Both the position numbers and the translations under genes were made by a program. This document shows, piece by piece, positions 22,899 to 35,617 of a stretch of 64,000 nt of DNA; position 1 is the first letter of the stretch, and each line of letters begins with the position of its first letter. Source of the DNA: Isoetes taiwanensis (Eukaryota; Streptophyta; Lycopodiopsida; Isoetales; Isoetaceae); assembly GCA_021234155.1 (NCBI GenBank), contig JAJEKV010000128.1, positions 1,899,736 to 1,963,735 of the forward strand, read 5' to 3'. Below the pieces are notes generated by a model. It was given only the letters and a program-made list of their open reading frames with translations. It searched no databases and was not told where the DNA came from.

Positions 22899-23969
22899 AT
22901 GGCGGCAGATCCTCTGCCTTATGCAATGCTTCCTCTGGAGCTCCAAGACAAGATCATGGCCCATCTGCCTCTTTCTAAGATCTTTGCTCTTAGATCCCTT
23001 TCAAAGCGCTCGTATAATCTTCCTTTCTGCCCTCTTTTCCTTCAATTATACAGCCAGATCTCTGCCCCCGTTTCATCCTGGTTGATTCTTCCAAAATATC
23101 CTTCCCTATTTGGGCTGTATGGCCTTCAATCCTTCTAATAATCGCTGGTATAGTCTTTCCTTGTCATCCCTGCCCCTAAATCTGCAGGTGGATTCTGCCA
23201 AAAGTGGGGTTCTTGTTTTTTTATCACCCGATTACCGGAATGATAGAAAGGTATACATATATAATCCTTTAAAAAGAGATTCCACGGTTATCTCATGCCC
23301 TGATTTTATCAAGGGTTCCAGCATAGGATGATGGCTTTGTCTCAGAACAGGTATAAGATTCTTGTTTTATCTCTTGAATCCGCTTTGAGGAAGGGAATTG
23401 CCACTTTGGTTTATGATTCCTGCACAAAGAAGTGGAAAGAAGAAGCCAGGTTACCTGTTGATGTTGCTTTAGGTTGCCCTTCAAAAAAAATGATCCATTA
23501 TGGTAACAAATGCTTCATTTTAGGAAGAAAAATGGCATCTGAAAGCCCTGCCTCAACACTGGCTTTAATGTATGATACCGAAAAGCGTGTTTGGAGCAGT
23601 TTAATGCTGCCAGATGATGGATTAGAGACCAAAAATTGGCTAATGCAGTGCACAGATAGTCTGTTTTTGGCACAGATGCAAAGCACAGATATTCATGTAT
23701 GGATGCTGGATATGCAGGCACTGAAATGGGTTGATTGGGGTTCAGTTCCTCAAATATTTGCAAAAGAGTTTGTGAAAGAAGGAAGAAAAGAAGTATCTGT
23801 AGATGATTGCACAGGTTTGGATCAGTTTCTGATTTTCTGTAGATTTCCAAGGATCTTGGCTTTTGACACAGTTCAAAAAGCTTGGAGATGGCTTCCAGAT
23901 CATCCTGCCCTGTATGATGTTTCAAAATCTGTATTCTGTATTGAGCCTAGATTGTGCACCATAGTCTAG
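22899..23969 (+). pseudogene. F-box/kelch-type protein, single exon, two compensating frameshifts
   Basis: F-box proteins recruit substrates to SCF ubiquitin ligases. An F-box is at residues ~10-45 (LPLELQDKIMAHLPLSKIF, then LRSLSKRSYN). Kelch-like beta-repeat segments follow: GCMAFNPSNNRWYSL, VYIYNPLKRDS, ATLVYDSCTKKWKEEARLP, IHVWMLDMQALKWVDWG, and ILAFDTVQKAWRWLP near the end. The intact length would be about 355 residues. Compared with the paralogue at 57.6 kb, there is one extra base in a C-run near 23107 and two extra bases near 23323-23330. Together they restore the frame. This is either a recently damaged gene or a sequencing problem. The start at 22899 matches the paralogue's start and has a candidate TATA box upstream. 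Confidence 0.75.
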
Positions 23970-25034
23970 ATGAAGCCTAACTTTATGTACCAAGATAAAA
24001 TATCATGTTATTCTTATCCATTGCAATGCTGTTATTATCACATCTTACCAGATCTGTTAAATTCCTGACAGAATGCAAAAAACAAACATGAACATGGTGT
24101 TTCCATTTAGGTAGTAGGGGAATTATAAAGTAATGAAAAGAAAGAAAAGAAATAGCCCTTATATCCAATGGCATATCCGCACACATTTGAGTATGGATTT
24201 CCTAGGTAAGGTAGCCTTGAAAAGTATTAACAAAAATATTTGTAATTTGAGACTCTTCCTCGAGCTCAGCTTTCGTGCCTTAATTCATTGACATTGTAGT
24301 TGACCAAAAAAAAAAAAAAAACCATTATGTTTGATCCGAGGAAAATCGATGATTGATGTGCAAGGCACGATGGGTGATGGCTTACCGCCTTTGTAAGATG
24401 ATGTATGTCCACTTGTTAAAAATCTAAGCGCTCTGGTGATGATCTATGACGACTTCTTAAAATGGCACATGGAAGAACTATATGACTTTGGGCGTTCATC
24501 TCGCAAATCTGAAATACCAATCTTTTGAATCAAGGACACCATGGAGTGTTGTTTCCATACGGGTACAATATCTTTCAAGTACTTAGCATACCATACTAGA
24601 GGTACCATATGAACAAAACAAAAAATGCATTGTTTTATGCCAAATTTTAGTAGTTTTCATCACGAGTACGGTAAGTATTTTATATTGTACGTATGTCAAA
24701 CGATATGTACTTTATAGGTACGATAACAACACTTTTTACGTACCCTTCAATTTGTTTAGTAGGTTAAAAACTCAGAGCTACATTACGAGGTACGATACGT
24801 TAAATATTTATAGTACTGTACAACTACACTGATGTGTTGAGAAGGACCCTAATGGGTAAATTTTGATCGTTGAGATAGTCGGGCAAACTAGGACCACTTT
24901 GAGGCCGACAAGAAGACAACTCAAGTCTTTGACTACATAAGGGGCTTTGACTACATAAGGGGCATACCTTAAAGCAAGAGACACCAGTTTAAGGCCTTTC
25001 CGAAGGCATGACCTCCAATCTAAATTAACACATA
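23970..25034. other. 3' flank of the F-box gene; no other gene
   Basis: Contains an A16 run at 24306-24321 and AT-rich sequence. I see no supported gene. Confidence 0.4.
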
Positions 25035-25062
25035 CTAGTTATGGTGCCCGGCGTTGCTGGAC
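25035..25062 (-). mobile_element. Helitron-like 3' terminus
   Basis: Read on the minus strand: an imperfect stem-loop (GTCCAGC-AAC-GCCGGGC), then an 11-nt tail ACCATAACTAG ending in CTAG and followed by T. A hairpin about 10-12 nt before a CTRR end, next to a T, is the usual Helitron 3' end. The 5' end (TC) was not identified, so the element's extent is unknown. Confidence 0.55.
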
Positions 25063-25597
25063 ATAATTACAATTTTATTATTTTATTATTTATATGAATA
25101 AGATGTAGGATTTAGGAATATATGTATTGCTTACTTCTTATTGCTTACTCTGGATCATTGGATCCGGGGATAATTCCATGAATATGCCAAATGAAAGCCG
25201 TCGAATTTCCACATCAGTCCAATGTAGAAGCCCGTACTCCCCATACATGTATTCATACACTGTATACATACATATGTAAGACAAATAGAAACAGAATATA
25301 TATCATTCAGATAATTTTGCAACCTTCTTGAGTGGACGAAAATTAAATTGCACTCATGTCACAGAAACAACTTAACTAGGTTTGCACATTGTTAACAACA
25401 AGACAAGTACATGTAGAGACTCACAATCGTAAACAACTTAACGAGGTAAGCACATTGTTAATGAGAGGAACTAGAAGAGGGACATGAAATTGCATGTATG
25501 AAGTTCAACTTACATGAAAAGTTGAAACTTTTGCATTGATAAAGTACCTAGGTAGCTTCACAAAGAAGTCTCCACAAGAGGCTTCATAAGCAAGCGA

Positions 25598-26790
25598 TTA
25601 ATGTATAGACAAGATAGACAAGCTCTGTACATACAAAACCATAAACTCAACGGCAAGTAAGAGCCAAAACAGATTCACATGAGTTCCCATAGCCATGTCA
25701 GGCCTGCATAGTGCAAAAAGTGACCTCCCAAGACGTTCCAGTGTGTTATTGTGCCTTATGAAGAGGCACGCATCATGTTCATGTAACCACGGAAGACCCT
25801 GCATTGCTTCAAAGAGACCTTCAAATCTTCCATATCTAGGCAATTGCAAAGCTTCCTCCAAGTGTTGAATGGTGTTGCACATAGCAGTTTTAAATTTCCT
25901 AATGCTCATCATAGTTTCCTTTGACACCAAGTCCTTGTCAACGTGAAGGTAAAAACATTTGAACTTGTTTTCACCTCGCACCATGCCCACACTTCTCAAG
26001 TTCTTCATTGGAGTCGGTGTCTATGTTTACAAATGGGCTGAAAACAACATCCCTATTCCGCATCGGCCATAGCATTGCTAACTTTTTTTGTGCTGCCTAC
26101 ATGAAAATGAAAGAGATATATGAGTAAAGGAAAGAGACCCTAAGTTCTTGGGAGAGAAAAAACCAATCTTGGAAATTGAGGGGATGTAAGATGGGCAGCC
26201 ATCCAAGGGGGTGTCAGGGGCTATCATGTGCCTCCTCTATCTCTACTTTCTTTGTTCTCCTCACTCTCTTTAGCATCCTCAAATCCCTTTAGCATCCCAG
26301 AACCTCCTTCGCCTTCCCAATCCACTCTCAGGAACTATTCCGGAAGAAGCCCATAGACCACACTCCTCACGTCACTATGAGTGGCGTACTTCGGATTCAG
26401 AGTTATGCCAAACAGCCTCTACACGCTGCTGGGGAATGAAGGCGGTGTTGGATGGAAGAACCCAAGCACCATTGAGCACAAATTTCTCAAATGCGAAGCA
26501 TCTTGCAAATAGTTTGAATGGGGATGCGGTCAATTGTCTCCTCCCATGATAAAGTCAGAAGTGCCTAGCTTTTAGAAGCAGGTTACGATTATCAAGAGTA
26601 ACATAGTTCTTAATGTCACCAGCTCCATAGAGCGCATACAAATCTTTTTCACGTTCAATCCGTTCAGCTGTTACATCCTTTATATGATGCCTATGATGCA
26701 TCTTCCCCATGGCCTTATAGCCCAACATCCCCTCATAATAGTGCAGCTTGTTGTCTCTCTCGGGGCCTTACAGAGAATAACAACACCATC
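25598..26790 (-). pseudogene. Unrecognised coding remnant, minus strand
   Basis: The upstream part (26770-26390) has one frame that reads RDNKLHYYEGMLGYKAMGKM and TAERIEREKDLYALYGAGDI, then NYVTLDNRNLLLKARHF. After a single stop it continues RQLTASPFKLFARCFAFEKF and LNGAWVLPSNTAFIPQQR. The downstream part (26008-25598) is a 136-residue open frame with MVRGENKFKCFYLHVDKDLV, MSIRKFKTAMCNTIQHLEEA and LGRSLFALCRPDMAM. Codon texture and length argue for real, decayed coding sequence, and both parts could be one gene. I recognise no family. Confidence 0.45.
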
Positions 26791-26879
26791 TGGTTTGTGT
26801 GTATCCCACACTTGACCCCAAATTTTGGTCCATTGTTGAAAACTCTAGTTTTCTTAGGTCCACATGTCCTTTATTCAGA

Positions 26880-27454
26880 GATCACAAAAAAAACGTACAA
26901 GTAGATGTGTGGAGGTGTGGTGTTACTAATTGACGGTATTGTTTCTTAAGTGGACAAGGAGCGTCCGCTGTTATTTTTGTAAGAAGCTATAATTTTTGTT
27001 TGTTAGGAGGTGGTGTTTTTTAAGGAGGTATGTTTTTTGTTAGAAGAAGCTTTGTTTTTGTTTTTAAGGTGGTATTGTTTTTGAAGGTGTAGTTTTGGAG
27101 GTGTGGTTTATAAGTAAGTGTAGTTTTTAAGGAGGTTTTTTTTAAAGGATGTATGGTTCTCTAAAGGGGTGTGATATTTTAAGGTTATTAATAGCCAATC
27201 TTGTAAGCATCATTATACAATCATTGCACTACTCCCATCCATATGACACCCCATAAAGTATTCATGTTGTCATTGCATATGCCATGTGTAAAAATGCAGT
27301 ATCTCATCTATTGTCCCTCTACCCCCATGCTTATAGAAAACTATAATGCAAAGGCATATAAAGATCTCAAAATTGAGTTGAATTGAATTTAACTTTAACA
27401 TCCATGGGGACCAACAAGTCTATCAGATCTAGTGTGCGTGTGTGTGTGTGTGTA
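26880..27454. repeat. Degenerate G/T-rich low-complexity tract and (GT)n
   Basis: About 26960-27190 is built from variants of 'ttttaaggaggt' and 'gtttttgaaggtgtag', a degenerate minisatellite. A short (GT)n run lies at about 27432-27454. Confidence 0.55.
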
Positions 27455-27997
27455 ATTTTATATCATATGACATGACATGAGAAGAAGCCACTTAAATTCA
27501 TATCCTGATCATGGAACAAGTACATCATTTGGAATCATAAAATAACCTAAGTTTGCATATTGTATGGTTTCAGCCAGCTCAAAGTCCTATATGCTGGCCG
27601 CATGGTATAATTCAATAAGTTTATACAAGTTACAAGAAGGATCTCACCACATCCTTAAATTTCAAAATGCATGTATCTACATTTTGCTCAAGGGGTAGGC
27701 GTGGTACTGCGGACCATGCGGGGAGCTTAAGTTAGTATAAGAATAATAACTAGACCTGGGAACTGCAGGTGTCATAGCCACCATCCAGTTGTTATCCATG
27801 TCAAATCTAAAATATAGATAAGAGCATGAAGGAAACCTTAAGAATGATAGTATCATTAATTCTTAGGGAACATACTTTTTAGAAATAACTCTCTTGGAAG
27901 TTTTCAAAAAAACTATACCACCCAACTCTGCTCCCTTATACTAAGTTGTCTTAGCCTAATGTGCATTTTCATCGGGCATGTTCCATTATGAAACATC

Positions 27998-28709
27998 CTT
28001 TTTTTTTTTTTTTTTTTTTGAAGAACCGTGTCATCAATATATTAAAAAGAATGGTAATGTTACAAAGCAAGTGAGGAGGAAGGAGAATCGCCCCAAAGAG
28101 CAATTGATACCTCGACACTCCACAACAAACTCCGTAAAAACTGCAACTCCATTTGCTTTGTACAAACCGACCATCACCATCTACAACACCCAAGAAGTCC
28201 CCCTAAATGGCAAACTTCCGGGCTCTACTACTCCAGGAACGTAAAGCTTTTGAAATAGCTTGTACTGGTCCGAGAGAATCGCAGAGCTGGGCGGTGAATC
28301 CCTAAAAAAGATCCATAACCGCCCTTCTCCAAATCAAGCCACACCAACCAAGCCGCGCATACGGATGCAAGGCTTTGCTTTGCCGCATAAGCGGCCAAGC
28401 ACGAGGATACACACATGAGGCGGCAAGCTGGCGGCTAGTCAATCTCACTGAAGCAGAGCCCTAGCAATCCCAAGGCTGACACTGCCAGAGTGAGGGCATA
28501 AAACTAGACAATGCTCCACCTGCTGTCTCATGAAGGCCACAACAAGGGGCGAGAGAGGGCTCACACCGGCCTAAACCGACTCACAAGGGCATTCACCCGA
28601 TCTGGCTGATGCACCACTCGCCATAGAAGCACCCTAACCTTTGGTGGGAAGTGAGCTCCATGTCCGTCCAAACCGAAAGCCATCGAACCCAGGAAGCTCA
28701 CGGTAACCA
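27998..28709 (-). mobile_element. 0.7 kb poly(A) retro-insertion with 14-bp target duplication
   Basis: cattatgaaacatc occurs at 27984-27997 and again at 28710-28723. Between them lies a ~0.7 kb segment that begins (plus strand) with a T-run of about 20 and 'gaagaaccgtgtcatcaata', i.e. a minus-strand 3' end with a poly(A) tail. The segment has one ~75-residue minus-strand frame without known domains. A 5'-truncated L1-type LINE 3' end is the best fit; a SINE is possible. Confidence 0.7.
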
Positions 28710-28723
28710 CATTATGAAACATC

Positions 28724-30450
28724 TTTACTATTTGCATTCAGAAATTTACCATCCTTATTTACCATCCTTATGTGTATTTCACAAGGTTTCTGCGAAAATT
28801 AATAGTGAAGACACTATGAAGCAAGATCCACATATATAATTATGCAATTTGAAAAAGCTCAGAAGAAACCAGCATAAAAAGGGTCCAAGGACACAGGAAA
28901 GAATCAAAACGAATACAAAACCATGGAGAAGGCACCGCAAAGAATAAGCAAATAAGACAAGAAACACCAAAGAGAGGAAGATGTAGTTGCAATCGCGGTG
29001 CAAGATGTGGGTGCGACAGTGACTGCTATAACGAGGGAGACAGGTTAGTGACCCTAAAAAGGTGCAAGTGAACTACTGACAGAATCAAGAAAACAAACAC
29101 AACAGAGTAAAGAACATGACTTATGCATGCAAAGGCCTGAACAAATTGTTAGAATCAAGCACACCAAAGGTTAGAATATGAGGAAAAAGATCAACAAGAT
29201 TAGATAACTCTGGAAAAAACAAAAAGCAGATTGTCATATTACACAGCCTAGAGGTAGGCTACATAGAGCTTAAAAAAGAACAAGTGAAGAAATGGCAACT
29301 GCAAGAAACAACACATCAAGGGGACGATAAAGTTTTATGCATGCTAAACCACAACAAATAGTTAAAAATTAGCCTAACAAACTCAAAAAGAGGAGGGAAA
29401 ACAATGCACCATGATCAGACAAAATTGGAAAGAGTCAACATTTAAGACCAAGCACAAATGCAGAGCTAGGGAGATAAAAGCCTTAACAAATTGCAAAAAT
29501 CAAGCACAACAAAAGCAGGAAATTGAGAGGAAAAAACACTGCAGCAAGATCAGACAACTTTGGAAGATGCAAACAAATAAGACTAGGAAAGAAAGCATGG
29601 TTTAGAAACTCAAGGAAAATCATGGGAAGAACAATGTGCAAGAATAACGAGAAAAAGCAACAAATCATATTGCAATAGACAAGGTCTGCTACATCAATTG
29701 GAAAATGTATGGCAAAATTTTGAGAAAGCACGTTAGATATCATCAGGAAAAGGACCAAAAAAAGCAAAATAATGGCTTTAAAGGGTGTTCACAAGGAAAG
29801 CAAGCATAGAAGAATTTAGAAATGAAAGAAGTTATGGAATAAGAGCAATTTGAAAGAAAGGAAATATAATCTAAGAAGAAGACATGCTTTAAGAAAGAAC
29901 AAAATTAGAACGGAAGAAAGAAAGAACATACCTTAAAAACGTCCAAGGAGAAAGGAATCCGTTGACGAATTTAAAAGAGACCAATAACACAGGAACAAAG
30001 GATCACCAAATCACAAGAATAGAGCACAACAGAAACTCACGGAATAGACTACAGAAGAGAGGAGGCTTGTCTCCAAGAATGCATGGATATAAAGAGTAAC
30101 GAGAAAGGAAAGAAATGGGAGGAACAAATGCACGTCCAACGGAAAACTTAAAAAGAGAAACCACTAAGATAAATAAAGAAGGCTAAAGAAAAAGACAAAC
30201 AAACATAACCAACAAACCAACAAAAAGAGGAGGGGAAATTTGTTGGTCATGCAACCACATAAAAATATAGAAAAGTTAAAGGAAAAGGACGAAACACAAG
30301 ATAAAAATGAAATATAAATGACATCCAAAAGGGAGCTAAATGAAGGTTATAAAGAAACAATGCTATAAAAACCACAAGCCAATTTTTTTTTTAAAACCAA
30401 GACCAAATCAAGCTTCTAGCCACTAGAAAATCATTGTAGTATTAGTAGTA

Positions 30451-30454
<4 letters not shown>
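28724..30454. other. A/G-rich intergenic stretch; no gene
   Basis: Plus strand is strongly purine-biased (many aagaaag, gaaaaac words) with only short frames. It is transitional to the (GA)n array. Nothing coding is supported. Confidence 0.4.

Positions 30455-30541
<87 letters not shown>
30455..30541. repeat. (GA)n microsatellite
   Basis: Nearly pure GA dinucleotide repeat. Right neighbour is repeat S1, not a LINE end. Confidence 0.95.
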
Positions 30542-30544
<3 letters not shown>

Positions 30545-30551
30545 CACCATT

Positions 30552-31412
30552 GCAAATAGTTGACAAGCTTTCCTAATCCTCATCGTGCCAAATAAAATCA
30601 AAGCCGTTATTTGCTTTGATTCTTGCACAAATAAAAGAACATGTTCGATCTATTCAACATAAAAAATCCGGGATCAGGTGTATCAATCGACTCTCTAATG
30701 ACACAGGGAACTTACCCTATCTCCAAATTTCGACAAGCAAGAAAATGGGTATGCGATTCATCTACCTTTTTGTCTATTGTTTTTCATAGTTGCACGATTT
30801 TTGGATGTAGGGCAGATTTTTCATAGTTATCTGATTTCATAGTTGCGTAAAGCGAGGCAGGAATCCCCCTTTCTTTGATCAATAACATGGAAGGGGATTT
30901 TTGCCCGAGGAAAGCGTGACTTTAAATATAAAATAAGGATTGAGCGGCATTTCCATTTCATTTCCATGGCTTCTCGATGTATAAAGCCCCAAATGTATAA
31001 GCTTATTGCCATAGAAAGGAACGAAGAGGAGCAGGGGGCATAACCAAATACTAGGAACATTGTTGAATTGCATCCTCGCCATAACCCGTCGGGGGCCATA
31101 ACTATTGGGGTTTCTTTGAGTATCGGACTTTAAGGCTTCAAAGGCTGCAAGTCGTGGAAAACGACCGAGGGCCTCAGCTCTTAAGCAAGCAAGTAGGACA
31201 AAATAAGGCTCTTAATTAAGTAGATGCAAGCGAGACCAAAGACTATTGCGGATCTTTGAAGGTAGTCCCTGTTGCTACTGTTGTTATTTTTTCCCCATGC
31301 TATAAGGCCTACACATACACTTTGTGCACGATACACGTCCACCAATAACAAATGCTAACTAGGGGGTTAACATCAGAGATAATTATCTCTCACGGTGAGA
31401 GATAAAAAATGC
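30552..31412. repeat. Dispersed repeat S, copy 1
   Basis: About 860 bp matching 45536-46410 along its whole length. Shared signposts are 'atagttgacaa', 'tttgctttgattcttgcaca', 'tttccatttcatttccatgg' and 'aggcctcagctcttaagcaa'. It has no long frame. It ends with a perfect 16-bp palindrome AGAGATAATTATCTCT (31375-31390) and an overlapping hairpin TTATCTCTCA-CGG-TGAGAGATAA. Family unknown. Both copies are followed by a LINE 3' end of the TC-tailed family. Confidence 0.75.
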
Positions 31413-31415
31413 ATT

Positions 31416-31456
<41 letters not shown>

Positions 31457-31463
31457 TGTATTT

Positions 31464-31534
<71 letters not shown>
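31416..31534. repeat. (GA)n microsatellite, interrupted; 3' tail of LINE copy a
   Basis: GA repeat broken by 'atgta tttt' style interruptions. It abuts the LINE 3' end at 31535. Confidence 0.93.
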
Positions 31535-31536
<2 letters not shown>

Positions 31537-33719
31537 TTTGGGAGCCTGAAGTGTATTATGCCTTTGGGAGGCGCCTATAAGATTATACACATCATAGTCA
31601 TAAAAATTAGATGAGTTTCCAATTCCTCATCAATTCCTCTCTCACTCAATGCATCCCTCTTCTTCTATTAGGGTATTTACATTTTAATACAACTCTCTCT
31701 ATGTTGTAGAGTCTCAATTAAAAAGGATCCAATTCTATTTCCTTCCAATCCAAAAAGGTATATAAATCGTGCACGTTGATGCCATATCTGTCTCGATATT
31801 ATACTATAGGCTGGACACTTAAGTATGACATGGTCTTCGTCTTCTATCTCATCTTTTGCCGCGACTTTTTGCAGCATCTCATGGTTCTCGGAGTAGTACC
31901 CCATCTCCCAACCTCCACACCTAGATGGTGCGAAGCTGAGGCGGATTCTCTGTGATATTGTGCCTCTTCTTTATCGATAAGTTCTCCTTTAGATGTATTG
32001 CCTCATCCAATGTAGGATTCATATGCATCTTATACAATATCATCTTAGTCTTTGGGCTCATCCACATTTTTCTTCTAACCTTTTTCATAGACCCATGTTC
32101 TCGGGGTTGTCAATGGAAATTGCCTCTTCCCACATGATATCCCATCTTTCAAGCCATGTCTTGACATGACAAACCATCCTTTTTATGTTCGGTGTTCAGG
32201 GCAAGCATAATAAGGAATGCGTGTGGCATCCATCTTTTTTATTTTAGCAAGGTACCTAATGCATTTGAGTAAAGCTTCCCCTTCAAGTGGCATAGTGCCG
32301 CATTCGGGCTAGCATCATCGGATATGGGTTTTGCGCCTTTACACCCAATTCCAACCCACGAAACTTCTTGTGTACACATTTCAATATCATCCCAAGAGCC
32401 TTGTGGCAGCCCCGGTCCCCAAATTTCAGCCCCATATAATACTATGCTTTGGACTAGAGATTCATACGAGTTTTTCTTTTAGTGGCCATGCCCATATGTG
32501 GGTTTTCACCGCACATGCTTTGCATAGAATCTGATTATATACACTTGGCGCTTTCAATTCTTTGTTGTATGCAATCGATGCCATTTATGATTCCCGCTAA
32601 TAGTAAGTCCCGGATATTTATATGTCTCGCATATCTCAACTTTTTTCACCCAAAATAGAAACCCTGATACATCATGGTTTTAGTCTTCTCTAGATTTACT
32701 TGCATCCCGTTTTGTTATTCTGTAAAGCAGACCAATTGATCAAGTAATTGCTGCATGTGTACACAGGATCGATGTAAAATAGCACCACATCATCGACATA
32801 TAAGAGCAATTGGATCACATATCCTTGAATCTCGGTTACCTCCATCCTATATTATGTAACCATTCTTCAGTACATCAATAAAGAGACCAAATATAGTAGG
32901 AGACAAAGGGACATCCTTGTTTAACTCAATGTTACTTTCAAGCGTATGCGTATCTCACTTTTGAATGGCATCGATAAGCGGTACTAAAACTTTCTCATAG
33001 AGTATTTGAACCGCATCCTGCAAGTGTTTAGGGACACATAATTGCTCCATTCTTTCCCATAATCTATTCACAGGAACTTTGTCAAATGCCTTCGTACGAA
33101 AGTCTACAAATGTGACATATAGAGGTTTTTACGGTCCTCTTGGCCAGATCAAAAATGCATTTTAATGCAAGCAAATGGTCCAATGTGGACATTTTAGCCC
33201 TAAAAACCTGCTTGGGTTTTGGCTCTTTTTCCAGATTATGCTCAACCCAAAGACTAATTTTTTTCTCTACAATATTTGCAAATAATTTAGAGAACAAATT
33301 ACTTACCATGAGAGGATTACGTAATTGTTTCCGCCTAGCATGGAACCACTCTTATGCTGCTGGAACAATTCGGTTATTTGCCACTCACAGTGGGAATCCT
33401 TGTTGCATTGCTAAAAGGTAAACATCGTGCTATTATGGTATGGATGCCCCTGCCCATTTAAGATGCTCGGCACATATCCTGTTTTGATCCTTTGCTTTGC
33501 CATTTGCAAGACTATCAACGCCGACAACCACTTCTTCTTTTGTAAAATCATATCGGACCTCACTTTTAGCGGGGACTCGATGCTATCATCTTATATTATA
33601 ATGTTATCACAGTAATTCTTGGATTGGATCAAGCCCTAATTTGAATGTTCGAGATCATCCGAGGTGCATCAAAGGCGATTTATTATTGCGACTTACTATC
33701 ACCATGATTGGTGGTACTT

Positions 33720-35560
33720 TGACCTCTTAAAGGGGAAAGGGTAAAGGAAAAAGGGGGAAAGGAAAGGAGGGGACAAGAGAGAAGAGAATGTGAAGGCGAA
33801 AAGGCATGGGAAAAGGGAGAAAAGCAAAGAAAAGGGTGGGGATAAGAGAAGAGAAAAAGGCATGAAAAAAATGAAAAGGGAAAGAAGAAAGAAAAGGAAG
33901 GGGAAAAAGGTACACGGAGAAAGGGCACGAGGGAAAAGGGGAAGAGATAAAGTGGTAAAAGGAAGAGGAAAGGGCACGGGGAAAAAAAAGAAAGAAGGAA
34001 AAGATCGAAGAAAGGGGAAAAAGGTGAGAAAAAAAAAAGCATGGAAAAGGGGAAGAAAAAAAAAAGGCATGGGAAAAGGGAGAAGAGCATTGAAGAAAAA
34101 AGGAAAAAGGGAAAAGGAAGAAGGGAAAAATGGCATAGGAAAAGGAAAAGGAAAAGGAAAAGGAAAAGGAAAAGGAAAAGTAAAAGGAAAAGGAAAAGGA
34201 AAAAGGAAAAAAGGAAAAAGAGAGAGGAAATGGAGGAAAAAAAAGGTGCATCGAGAAAAAGGAAAAAGAGTAAAAAGGTTGGGAAAATGAGGAAGAGGGA
34301 AGGGAAAAGGGAGAACAAGAAAAGGATGGGGAGAAGGGAAGAAATAAGGGAAAGTGAGAAGAAAAAAAAGGAAAGGGAAAAAGGGGAAAAAGGAAGGAAA
34401 AAAAAAAATGAGAAAAAAAAAGGAAAAAAGAAAAAACAAGAAAAAAAAGGGAAGGGGAAAAGGGCATGAGATAAAAAGGAAGAGGAAAAAATGGTGAAGA
34501 AATAGAAAAAAAAAAAGGAAAAAAAAAAAGGGGAAGAGAGAAAGGGGTGGGAAAAAGAGGAAAATGAGTATAGGGAAAAATCTAAAGAAAACAAATGTGG
34601 AAAGGCATGGGAAAAGGAAAAAAGGGAAAAGGAAAGGAAAGGAAGGAAAAAAGGCACGAGGAAAGGATCGGGAAAGGAGGAAAACAGGAAAAAAAAAAAT
34701 CCATTAGGAAAGGGAAAAAGGAAGGGGAAGCCGGGGGGAGCGAGGAAAAGGGAAAGAAAACATAGGAAAAGGAAAAGAGAAAAAAGAAAAAAGGAAGGGG
34801 AAAAGAAGAAAAAATCGCATACGGGAAAAAGAGAAGTGGGAAAGGGTGGGAAAAGGAGGAAAAGGAAAGCCACGAAGGAAAAAATAGAAAGAAGAAAGGG
34901 GGTGGAAAAAAAGGGAAGGGAAAAAAAAAGAGAAGAGAAATGGAAAAAAAAAAAAAGGAGGAAAAGGGAAAAAGGGGGAGAGGGTATGGGAAAAAAAAGG
35001 AAAAAAAGAGGAAAATAGGAAAGGGGAAGAGAGAAAAAAGGGAACATAGAAAAAGGGAAGGAGAAAGGGTGAGGAGATGGGAAAAGGAAGGTAAAAAGGG
35101 CATGGAAAACAGGAGGGAAAAAAAAAAGAAAAGGGAGGAGAAAAGGGCACCCAAAAAAAAGGAAGAGCGAAAGGGGGGAAATGGAGGAAAAGATAAGGGA
35201 AAAATAGGCATGGAAAAAGCGAAACTAAAAGATTGAAGAAAATGGAAGGCATGGAAAAAGGGTGGGGAAAAGAAGGCATGGAAAAAGGTGAAGGGAAGGG
35301 GAGAAGGGCATGGAAAAAAAGGAGAAGAAGGAAAGGGTGGAGAAAAGGAGGAAAAAGGAAAGGAAAAAAGGTTATTGGAAAAAAAAGGGAAGAGGGAATG
35401 GAAGGAAAGGGGTGGGGAAACAAGAAAACATATGCGAAAAGACGGGAAAAAACGGAAAAGAAAAAGAAAAGTGTATACAAAATAAGAAAAAGTGAAATAC
35501 GGGATAGAGCAAAAGGGAAAGGAAAGAAAAGTGAAAGGTATAGGGCTTTTCTCACTACAG
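33720..35560 (+). repeat. 1.8 kb almost pure purine tract
   Basis: Plus strand consists nearly only of A and G, in runs such as GGAAAA, GGGAAAAAG and GAAGAAAA, with rare 'catgg' or 'cacg' interruptions. A pure (GGAAAA)n stretch occurs at about 34138-34200. Long open frames on both strands (up to 454 residues, F/L/S/P on one strand, K/E/R/G on the other) are consequences of composition, not genes. Confidence 0.92.
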
Positions 35561-35589
35561 CCAAAAACATTTATAGGCTCTCAACTTAC

Positions 35590-35617
35590 GCCCAGCAACG
35601 CTGGGTATCATTACTAG
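35590..35617 (+). mobile_element. Helitron-like 3' terminus
   Basis: GCCCAGC-AAC-GCTGGGT forms a 7-bp stem with a 3-nt loop (one G-U pair), then 11 nt ending CTAG, followed by T. Architecture and tail length are the same as at 25035 and 59360. Confidence 0.6.

Larger units (their letters stand above)
33676..35617 (+). mobile_element. Helitron-like insertion carrying a purine tract
   Basis: The LINE copy is interrupted between about 33640-33675 and 35618. The right boundary is a Helitron-like 3' end: stem-loop at 35590-35606, then ATCATTACTAG ending in CTAG at 35614-35617, followed by T. A possible left end is the TC after 'gaggtgca' at about 33675, but I cannot prove it. The interior is almost entirely the purine tract. 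No Rep/helicase is present, so it would be non-autonomous. Confidence 0.5.

Noticed and set aside
21742-24321. A-runs at 21742 and 24306 as tails showing the first F-box gene is a processed retrocopy
   Set aside because: The runs are not placed right after a transcript end with a target duplication, and the paralogue lacks introns as well.
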